This document shows positions 1 through 6,689 of a stretch of DNA of 64,000 nucleotides, piece after piece. The translations under genes were made by a program, and so were the position numbers. The DNA lies in contig NZ_JBNLIA010000001.1 in NCBI RefSeq assembly GCF_050122995.1, forward strand, positions 324,240-388,239, in the 5' to 3' direction. The notes beneath the pieces are model-generated. The model searched no databases. It saw only the letters and a program-made list of their open reading frames with translations, and was not told the origin of the DNA. Numbering within the stretch: the first letter of the stretch is position 1; each line of letters begins with the position of its first letter. The stretch is from Haloparvum alkalitolerans. Its GTDB lineage: Archaea; Halobacteriota; Halobacteria; Halobacteriales; Haloferacaceae.

Positions 1-1342
1 CGGCTCCCAGCTGGGAGACGAGGGCAAGGGCGCCCTCGTCGACCGGTGGGGAGGGGACGCGGACGTCGTGGTCCGTTATCAGGGCGGCGACAACGCCGGC
101 CACACCGTCGTCGAGGACGGCACCGAGTACAAGCTCTCGCTGGTCCCCTCGGGGGCCGTCCGCGACAAGATCGGAGTGCTGGGCAACGGCTGCGTCGTCA
201 ACCCGCGCACGCTGTTCGACGAGCTGGACGACCTCCGCGAACAGGGGCTCGACCCGGACGTTCGCATCGCCCGCCGCGCGCACGTCATCATGCCGTACCA
301 CCGCGTGCTGGACGGCGTCGAGGAGGAGACGAAGGCGGACGACGAGTCGGGCCAGGAGGTCGGCACGACCGGCCGCGGCATCGGCCCCACCTACGAGGAC
401 AAGGCCGGCCGCCGCGGGGTCCGGATCGCGGACCTGCTCGACCCCGACGCGTTGCGCGAGCGGCTCTCGTACGTCGTCCCGCAGAAGCGCGCGCTCGCGG
501 AGGAGGTGTACGGGCTCGACGTCTCGACCGGCGAGCACGCCTCGGCGTTCGACGTCGACCACCTCGTCGCCGAGTACGGGCAACACGGCGCCCGGATGGC
601 CGAGGAGGACATGACCGTCAACTGCTCGGACTTCCTCCACGAGCGCCGGCAGGCGGGCGACGACCTGCTGTACGAGGGCGCCCAGGGGACGATGATCGAC
701 GTCGACCACGGGAACTTCCCGTTCGTCACCTCCTCGAACCCGACCGCGGGCGGCGCCGCGGTCGGCTCCGGCGTCGGCCCGACCGTCGTCGGGCAGGGCG
801 AGGTCGTCGGCATCGTGAAGGCGTACCTCTCGCGGGTCGGCAGCGGGCCGCTCCCGACTGAACTCGACGGCACCGACCGCGAGGAGGAACTGGCCGACTA
901 CATCCGCGAGAAGGGCGGCGAGTTCGGCACCGTCACGGGCCGCCCGCGCCGCATCGGTTGGCTCGACGTGCCGATGCTCCGCCACGCCGCCCGCGTCTCC
1001 GGCTTCACCGGCATCGCGGTGAACCACGTCGACGTGCTGGCCGGCCTCGACGAGCTGAAGGTCTGTCACGCCTACGAGCTCGACGGCGAGCGCATCGAGA
1101 CGGTCCCCGCGACGACCGAGGAGTGGGCGCGCTGCGAGCCGGTGTTCCGCGAGTTCGAGCCGTGGAGCGAGGACGCCGACTGGGACGCCGCCGTCGCGGA
1201 GGGCGGAGACGCGCTCCCCGACGAGACGCAGGCGTACCTCACGTACCTCGCCGAGGAGCTCGACACCGAGGTGTACGCGGTCGGCGTCGGTCCGGACCGC
1301 GCCGAGACGGTCGAGCTGGCGAACCCCTTCGACCGGCTGTAG
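1..1342 (+). CDS. purA: Adenylosuccinate synthetase, 5'-truncated by window edge
   Basis: Catalyses GTP-dependent condensation of IMP with aspartate to adenylosuccinate, the first committed step of AMP synthesis in the cytoplasm. Reading from base 2 gives the N-terminal nucleotide-binding motif GSQLGDEGKG, then QGGDNAGHTVV (the conserved catalytic His region) and a TGRGIGPTYEDK segment typical of the family. The C-terminus is complete at a TAG stop. Only a handful of N-terminal residues should be missing, since the family normally starts a few residues before this motif. No downstream gene seems co-transcribed: a 197-bp gap follows. Confidence 0.97.
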   Translation, partial: GSQLGDEGKGALVDRWGGDADVVVRYQGGDNAGHTVVEDGTEYKLSLVPSGAVRDKIGVLGNGCVVNPRTLFDELDDLREQGLDPDVRIARRAHVIMPYHRVLDGVEEETKADDESGQEVGTTGRGIGPTYEDKAGRRGVRIADLLDPDALRERLSYVVPQKRALAEEVYGLDVSTGEHASAFDVDHLVAEYGQHGARMAEEDMTVNCSDFLHERRQAGDDLLYEGAQGTMIDVDHGNFPFVTSSNPTAGGAAVGSGVGPTVVGQGEVVGIVKAYLSRVGSGPLPTELDGTDREEELADYIREKGGEFGTVTGRPRRIGWLDVPMLRHAARVSGFTGIAVNHVDVLAGLDELKVCHAYELDGERIETVPATTEEWARCEPVFREFEPWSEDADWDAAVAEGGDALPDETQAYLTYLAEELDTEVYAVGVGPDRAETVELANPFDRL

Positions 1343-1539
1343 CAGGGCCGCGGCGCGCCGTCGACGGCGATCGCGGCAACGATCGCCGAAGCAGACGAGA
1401 CGAGAACTCGACGGTTTCGGCCTCGTGGAGGTTACACGGCCCGCGATCGGCCATTTTTGACCGAGACTGACCGTCATCGACGGCTGCAGCACTCGGTCCG
1501 GTCCGTGGGTTGACGCCGCGTCCGACCAATAGCCACGCG

Positions 1540-1992
1540 ATGAGCGAAACCGACCCGACACAGCAGTTTTCCGTGACGGCCGAGGGAGAGACGTCCTCGC
1601 GGACGACGGTGAGCGTTCGCGACTTCGAGTTCGTCGTCGACGAGCCGACCGCGGTCGGCGGGACGAACGAGGGGCCGACGCCGGTCGAGTACCTGCTCGG
1701 CGCGTGGGCGGGGTGTCTCAACCTCACCGCGCACAACGTCGCCGCAGACCGCGGCGTCGAAATCGAGGGGATCGAACTCGGCCTGGAGGGCGATCTCGAC
1801 CCACGGAAGTTCGCGCATGGAAGCGACGGGGCGCGCGCCGGGTTTCAGGAGATCCGGGTCGAGGTCAAGCTCGCCGCGGACGGCGACGACGAGGCACTCG
1901 ACGGGTTCGCCGCCGAGGTGGAGGAGCGGTGTCCCGTTGGCGACAACCTCCAGAACGCCACGCCTGCGGCCGTGAGCGTCGACCTGCGCTGA
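1540..1992 (+). CDS. OsmC-family peroxidase-like protein
   Basis: A 150-residue OsmC/Ohr-fold protein. The two family cysteines are visible: Cys59 in LLGAWAGCLNLTAHN and Cys131 in EERCPVGDNL, the pair that forms the thiol peroxidase site in OsmC/Ohr. The GTNEGPTPVEYLLGA stretch is the family's helix-start signature. An upstream in-frame TTG at 1510 exists, but ATG at 1540 gives the usual family N-terminus and is preferred. The likely role is reduction of organic hydroperoxides or related electrophile defence. The substrate cannot be told from sequence. Confidence 0.88.
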   Translation: MSETDPTQQFSVTAEGETSSRTTVSVRDFEFVVDEPTAVGGTNEGPTPVEYLLGAWAGCLNLTAHNVAADRGVEIEGIELGLEGDLDPRKFAHGSDGARAGFQEIRVEVKLAADGDDEALDGFAAEVEERCPVGDNLQNATPAAVSVDLR

Positions 1993-2070
1993 CCGACTCC
2001 ACGCCCGGTCGATCGCGGGGCGCGCCGCCCAACCCGTAGGCTTTTGCCGAATCCCCGTCAACCCGGAACC

Positions 2071-2271
2071 ATGAAGGAGTCGCTGCTGGACATCGTCTGC
2101 TGCCCGCTCGACAAGGAGGACCTCGAACTCGACGCCACGGAGCGCGAGGACGGCGAGGTCATCGCCGGGACGCTGACCTGCACGGAGTGCGGCGAGGTCT
2201 ACCCCATCGAGGACGGCATCCCGAACCTCCTCCCGCCGGACATGCGCGAGGAAGAGGAAGCGGCTGCGTAG
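2071..2271 (+). CDS. Trm112-like zinc-binding protein
   Basis: A 66-residue protein with cysteines at 10, 11, 37 and 40 (VCCP ... CTEC) and the ending YPIEDGIPNLLPPD, the layout of Trm112/YcaR-type proteins. In eukaryotes and archaea Trm112 is a small partner that stabilises and activates several SAM methyltransferases acting on tRNA, rRNA and release factor. ATG 2071 is chosen over an earlier in-frame GTG because it begins MKESLLDIVCCP, the family start. A T-rich stretch at 2042-2046 lies about 27 bp upstream, fitting a leaderless promoter. Confidence 0.85.
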   Translation: MKESLLDIVCCPLDKEDLELDATEREDGEVIAGTLTCTECGEVYPIEDGIPNLLPPDMREEEEAAA

Positions 2272-2414
2272 GGAGCTCCGGCCTTTTCGGACGGCGAACC
2301 CGACTCGGTCGCGCGCCGCGTCACCGTCGCGACGCCGCACCGGAGTGGCGACGCCGCGTCGGGGACCGAACCGCCGTACTGAACCTTTTTGACGCGTCGG
2401 CGCGACGACGAGGT

Positions 2415-2993
2415 GTGTCGACGCTGCAGGTCGAGTTGAACGGGGACGGCGTCCACTCCATCGCGGCGCCGGACCGCTTCGCCGCCCAGGGGTCGTTCAG
2501 CATCGCGCTCGTCAACCGCGGGCAGGCGAGTCACGTCCACCTCAACCTCGACGACACGCTCGCGGAGGTGGCGACGCTGGCCGCCACGAACCACTACGTC
2601 GAGAGCGAGGGCGTCACCCACGTCCAGGTGACCGCCGCCGAGCCGGACGACACCGTACGGGGGAAACTCAAAGTCGTCGTCGGCCACGGCGCGGCCACGG
2701 AGTACGTCACGCTCGCGGTCGAGCCCCGCCCGCGGAACGAGCAGCCGGTGATCGTCGACGAGTCGCTCTCCTCGCCGCCGGAGCGCGAGCCGGAACCGAC
2801 GCCGGCGGAGGCGCTCGCGGCGGCGGTCGACGAGCACCTGACCGGCGAGCGCGTCACCGCGGTCGCGGTGGTGGCGGTCGCGCTCGTCGTGGCGGTCGCC
2901 GTCGCGCTCGCCGTCGACAGCCCGCTGGTTCAGGCGGGCGCCGCGGTCGTCGTCCTCGCGGCCGCGGCGGCGAGCTACCTCGCGGTCCGGTGA
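2415..2993 (+). CDS. Haloarchaeal protein with soluble N-domain and two C-terminal membrane helices
   Basis: A 192-residue protein starting at GTG (MSTLQVELNG). Residues 1 to about 110 look like a beta-rich soluble domain with many valines and threonines. A proline/glutamate linker follows (about 115-135), then two hydrophobic segments (about 145-165 and 170-191) end the protein. A TTTTT tract at 2387-2391 lies about 27 bp upstream and fits a leaderless promoter. I recognise no characterised family. The layout suggests a membrane-anchored domain facing the cytoplasm or the exterior. Confidence 0.72.
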   Translation: MSTLQVELNGDGVHSIAAPDRFAAQGSFSIALVNRGQASHVHLNLDDTLAEVATLAATNHYVESEGVTHVQVTAAEPDDTVRGKLKVVVGHGAATEYVTLAVEPRPRNEQPVIVDESLSSPPEREPEPTPAEALAAAVDEHLTGERVTAVAVVAVALVVAVAVALAVDSPLVQAGAAVVVLAAAAASYLAVR

Positions 2994-3024
2994 CCGGACC
3001 CGCTCCTCGTGCGGGACCGGAGCG

Positions 3025-4200
3025 CTACTCCTCGTCCGCGTCGGTGGGAACGCCGCAGAGGTTCCCCGCCTCGTCGAACCGCTTCGCGCGCAGGAACCGC
3101 GTGCGGTAGCGGTTCGCCCCCTCGTAGACGTCCGCCTCGCGGATCTCGTCCGTGCGGTCGTCCGCCACCGCGTCGATGATCGCCTCGACCTGCTCCTTCT
3201 CGCTCGGCGTCAGCTCGAACTCGTAGGTGCGCTCGGTCTCGCCCTCCAGTTTCGTCCACTTGCGCGCGGCGGAGACCACGAGCGAACAGGGCTCCCGGCA
3301 GGGGAAGACGCCGTCGCCGCCGTCCACGTCGAGGTCGGTCTCCTCGTCGTACTCCCACTCGCGGCGCTTCAGGCACTGCGAGTCGTCGCAGGTCGCCTCC
3401 GCGACCCAGTTCACGTGCTCGTGGCCCTCGCCGCGGTCCCACGTCCGGATCACGCCGTAGATGCCCGACTGCCGCTCCATCGTCTCGCGCCAGTGGTTCA
3501 CGTCGAGTTCCCCCTCGCGCTCGCGGTGCCAGTTGGCGACCGTCGCGGGGTAGACCGTCTCGACCGTCTCGTAGACGCTCCGGTGGTCGAGGGCCGCGAA
3601 GACCCAGCCGGTGGGGAGCGTCGGCGCGGTCTTGAGCGGTCGGTATCGGTCGTCGTCGTCGAACTTGACGAGCCGGCGCGCCTCCAGCGGGTCGTCGTAG
3701 CCGTCGAGGTCCGCGGCGTCCGCGCCCGCCTCGTCGGCGTGTCTGACCTCGTAGACGCGGTCGCCCCGGTCGCCGAGCCGGACCGAGACGAGCAGCTGGC
3801 CCCACTCCCGGGCGGCGCCGTCCGCGAGCGCGGCGTACCGGGCGGCCACGCCCTCCGCGTCGACACCGTGCACGTCGACGCCCTCCAGCCACCGAACGAA
3901 GGAGGCGCGCGGACCGCCTTCGCCGACCCGCTCGGTCAGGAAGTGCCAGTCGGTCACCGCAGTCGCGTGCGCGCTCGCGAGCTCGTGGAGTCCGCTCTCG
4001 GAGAGTCCCTCGTGGCGCTCGCCGTCGGCCGCCTCGACGCGGTAGCCGTCGCCGTCAGCGTCGGCCGGCCGTGCGGTGAAGCCGCCGTGGTCGACCGACT
4101 CGCCGGCGTCGAGCGCGCGGACGAGCGCGTCGAAGGCGGCGCCGCCGAGCGTCACGTCCGGCGGGTCGGCGGGGGCGGCCGCCGGGGCGCGGTCCGCCAT
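3025..4200 (-). CDS. DR2241-family protein with likely 4Fe-4S cysteines
   Basis: A 391-residue protein resembling the DR2241 family, often encoded beside CbiX-type chelatases. Four cysteines in the second half (CDDSQC, then CREPC about 25 residues later) look like a Fe-S or metal cluster site. A fifth lies near the C-terminus (NLCGVP). It starts at ATG 4200, only 2 nt after the stop of the upstream cbiX-like gene, so the two are surely one operon. A longer in-frame extension upstream is just a shadow of cbiX. The likely role is as a partner in sirohydrochlorin/cobalt or other tetrapyrrole metal chemistry; the reaction is not established. Confidence 0.82.
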   Translation of the reverse strand: MADRAPAAAPADPPDVTLGGAAFDALVRALDAGESVDHGGFTARPADADGDGYRVEAADGERHEGLSESGLHELASAHATAVTDWHFLTERVGEGGPRASFVRWLEGVDVHGVDAEGVAARYAALADGAAREWGQLLVSVRLGDRGDRVYEVRHADEAGADAADLDGYDDPLEARRLVKFDDDDRYRPLKTAPTLPTGWVFAALDHRSVYETVETVYPATVANWHREREGELDVNHWRETMERQSGIYGVIRTWDRGEGHEHVNWVAEATCDDSQCLKRREWEYDEETDLDVDGGDGVFPCREPCSLVVSAARKWTKLEGETERTYEFELTPSEKEQVEAIIDAVADDRTDEIREADVYEGANRYRTRFLRAKRFDEAGNLCGVPTDADEE

Positions 4201-4202
4201 CG

Positions 4203-5072
4203 TCAGTCCCCCGTGGCGACGCGGGTCGTCTCGCGCACCGACTCCAGCGCGTTCTCGACGTCCGCGCCCGCGTCCGCGGCGCGTTCGAGCACCACGTCGG
4301 CCAGCAGCGGTTCGGTGCCGACCGCGCCGGCGTACCAGACCCGGACGCCGTCGACGGTGGCGGGCACGTCGTAGCCCTCGCGGTAGTCGTCGGTGAGGCC
4401 GACGTCCTCGGGGATGTCCTCCTGCGTGTGGAAGCCGTCCGCGATGAACAGCGGGACGAGCACCACGTCGTCGCTCTCGAAGAACTCGGGGAGGTCGTCG
4501 ACCTCGGGGTCCTCGTCCATGTAGAGCGCGCGGACCTCGTCGAAGCGGTCCAGCTCGCGGATGCGGTCGGCGTGGTACTCGATCGCCTTCGCGGAGTTCT
4601 CGTTGCGCTCGGTACCGTGGCCCACGACCGCGAAGCCGAACCCCTCGCCTACGTCGGGGTCGCCGGTCACCGTCTCCGCGCGCCGGACCAGCACGTCCGT
4701 CATCGCCTCGTGGGTCCCCACCGGGCCGCAGTAGTGGACCGTCTGGCCGGTGTCCGCGGCCGTCAGCGTGGCCTGGTCCGCGGAGAGTCCGTCCGACCCC
4801 CACTGCTCGACGTCCCACCCCGAGAGGCGGAGTTCGCGGGGGATCACCTGCTCGGTGAAGTACCCTTCCGAGACGAACAGCGGGACGACGTACACCTCGT
4901 CGGCCTCGGTCGTCCTGAGCACCTCCCGGAGGTGCGGCTCCTCCTTCCAGAAGCCGGTTCGCACCTCGTCGAACGCGCCGGTCGCGCGGATCGTGTCCGC
5001 GTGCCGGTAGGTGGGCGTGCTCGAATCCGGATTGAGATGAGACCCGTGAGCCACGATGACGAGCGCCTGCAT
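4203..5072 (-). CDS. cbiX: CbiX-type sirohydrochlorin cobaltochelatase (two-domain)
   Basis: A 289-residue protein with two tandem CbiX-like domains. The first opens MQALVIVAHGS and the second holds FAVVGHGTERN at about residue 150, each giving a conserved HG metal/tetrapyrrole-site histidine. VPLFVSEGYF and VPLFIADGFH are the matching second motifs. Family members insert Co2+ (or Ni/Fe) into sirohydrochlorin in the anaerobic cobalamin or siroheme branch. Short archaeal CbiX proteins act as dimers, and this one carries both halves in one chain. It is followed at 2 nt by the DR2241-like gene. Confidence 0.9.
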   Translation of the reverse strand: MQALVIVAHGSHLNPDSSTPTYRHADTIRATGAFDEVRTGFWKEEPHLREVLRTTEADEVYVVPLFVSEGYFTEQVIPRELRLSGWDVEQWGSDGLSADQATLTAADTGQTVHYCGPVGTHEAMTDVLVRRAETVTGDPDVGEGFGFAVVGHGTERNENSAKAIEYHADRIRELDRFDEVRALYMDEDPEVDDLPEFFESDDVVLVPLFIADGFHTQEDIPEDVGLTDDYREGYDVPATVDGVRVWYAGAVGTEPLLADVVLERAADAGADVENALESVRETTRVATGD

Positions 5073-5200
5073 GTCCGGGAGAAGGGTCGCGCTCTCCTTA
5101 GGGACTTCGGAGCCGGCGGCCGAGCGCGTCCGCTGTACAGTCGGTTGTTACCTATTCGCACTATTTTCGAAGAGATCGGTCTTCATCATGCGATATCCCT

Positions 5201-5208
5201 TTATCATA
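5201..5208 (+). promoter_or_regulatory. TATA box of TAXI/TRAP operon
   Basis: TTTATCAT lies in an unusually AT-rich stretch (about 5150-5230) and is centred about 27 bp upstream of the ATG at 5231. That is the expected spacing for a leaderless haloarchaeal transcript. Confidence 0.6.
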
Positions 5209-5230
5209 TCGAGTCATATTCCACGATTGC

Positions 5231-6187
5231 ATGACGAACACTAACTTCGGCGCGAACCGCCGAGACGTACTCAAGGGTATCGGCGGGGCCGGACTCGTCG
5301 GTCTCGCGGGCTGTACCGGCGACAGCGAGGGCGAGCAGATCTCCTGGCACGCGGGCGGCCAGTCGGGGACCTACTACCCCCTCTCGAACGAGTTCAAGAC
5401 GGTCGTCGACGAGGAGACCCCCCACTCGCTGACGGTCCAGTCGACGGGCGCGTCCGTCGAGAACGCCGGGAGCCTCGGCTCCGGCGACGCGGACTTCGCG
5501 CTGCTGCAGAACGACATCGCGTACTTCGCCGCCAACGGGACCGGCATCGACGCCTTCGCCGACAGTCCCATCGAGAACCTCCGCGGCGTCGCGACGCTGT
5601 ACCCCGAGACGATCCACATCGTGGTCCGCTCGGACGCGGGCATCGAGTCGCTGACGGATCTGGAGGGGATGTCAGTCAACACCGGCGACCTCGGATCGGG
5701 GACGCAGGTGAACGCGCTCCAGATCCTCGAGACCGTCGGGATCACCGAGGAGGACTTCGACGAGCAGAACGCCGGCTTCGGCACCGCCGCGGACCAGCTC
5801 CGCGACGGCGACGTGGAGGCGGCCTTCGTCGTCGGCGGCTGGCCGGTCGGCGCGGTCGAGGACCTCGCACAGACCGCGGACGTGGAGATCCTCAGCCTCG
5901 ACCAGTCCACGCGCGACGAGATCAAGGACGCCGCCTCGTGGTTCGCGGACGACACCATCCCCGGCGGCACCTACGAGGGGCTCGAGTCGGACATCAACAC
6001 CGTCTCCGTGCAGGCGATGATCGCCACGCGCGAGGAGTACTCGGCGGACGTGGTCGAGGCGGTCACCGCGGCCATCTTCGACAACCTCGACGACCTGACG
6101 ATCAAGACCGACTTCATCAGCGTCGACTCCGCGCAGGACGGCATGTCGATCGACCTGCACGAGGGCGCGGCCCGCTACTTCGAGTAG
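5231..6187 (+). CDS. TAXI-family TRAP transporter solute-binding lipoprotein
   Basis: A 318-residue extracytoplasmic binding protein. The N-terminus has a Tat motif (NRRDVLKGIGG) followed by a lipobox ending LAGC (Cys28), so it should be Tat-exported and lipid-anchored, as is common in haloarchaea. HAGGQSGTYYPLSNEF, SVENAGSLGSGDADFALLQND and the later GTQVNALQIL region match the TAXI (TRAP-associated extracytoplasmic immunogenic) class. It delivers an unknown solute, perhaps a carboxylate, to the fused permease two genes downstream. First gene of a three-gene operon. Confidence 0.93.
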   Translation: MTNTNFGANRRDVLKGIGGAGLVGLAGCTGDSEGEQISWHAGGQSGTYYPLSNEFKTVVDEETPHSLTVQSTGASVENAGSLGSGDADFALLQNDIAYFAANGTGIDAFADSPIENLRGVATLYPETIHIVVRSDAGIESLTDLEGMSVNTGDLGSGTQVNALQILETVGITEEDFDEQNAGFGTAADQLRDGDVEAAFVVGGWPVGAVEDLAQTADVEILSLDQSTRDEIKDAASWFADDTIPGGTYEGLESDINTVSVQAMIATREEYSADVVEAVTAAIFDNLDDLTIKTDFISVDSAQDGMSIDLHEGAARYFE

Positions 6188-6191
6188 CGCC

Positions 6192-6689
6192 GTGAACGCG
6201 CGTACGGCCGCAGTCGTGCTGCTGCTTGCCGCGCTGCTCGCGGGCGGGACCGCGGCGGCCGTCGCGCACCCGGACTCCCCGCTCACCGAGCGGGTCATCG
6301 TCGTCGAGTCGAGCGACGGCGAGACGCTGATCGAGAGCGACGCAGAGGGGTTCGTGCTGTCGTACACCCACAGCGTCGAGAAGACGCCCGTCATCGAGAC
6401 GTACGAACGCCGCGACGGTCGGCTCGTGATGACGCGGATGGAGTTCTCCTCGTACGGGGCGGGCCTGCCCGCACAGGCGGACGTGGAGCGGACCGGCAAC
6501 GGCTCGTTCGTCTTCGCGCCGAACGACTCGACCGGGGAGCTGTACGTCAAACCCGGCCGGATCGCGGGCCACGAACTCCGGATCGACGGGGAGACCCACG
6601 ACCTCGTCGCGCTGTCGAACGCCGAAACCGTGCGCATTTACGTCGGGACGCGAACCACCCTCCGTCCAGAGATTTTCCAATGGGATTGA
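6192..6689 (+). CDS. DUF1850 protein of TAXI-TRAP cassette
   Basis: A 165-residue protein starting at GTG, 4 nt after the binding-protein stop. It has an N-terminal signal or anchor helix (about residues 5-25, VVLLLAALLAGG) and the DUF1850 hallmark SYTHSVEKTPVIETYE at about 55-70. DUF1850 proteins are almost always found between TAXI binding proteins and fused TRAP permeases, but their role is unknown. It overlaps the permease start by 10 nt, indicating translational coupling. Confidence 0.88.
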   Translation: MNARTAAVVLLLAALLAGGTAAAVAHPDSPLTERVIVVESSDGETLIESDAEGFVLSYTHSVEKTPVIETYERRDGRLVMTRMEFSSYGAGLPAQADVERTGNGSFVFAPNDSTGELYVKPGRIAGHELRIDGETHDLVALSNAETVRIYVGTRTTLRPEIFQWD

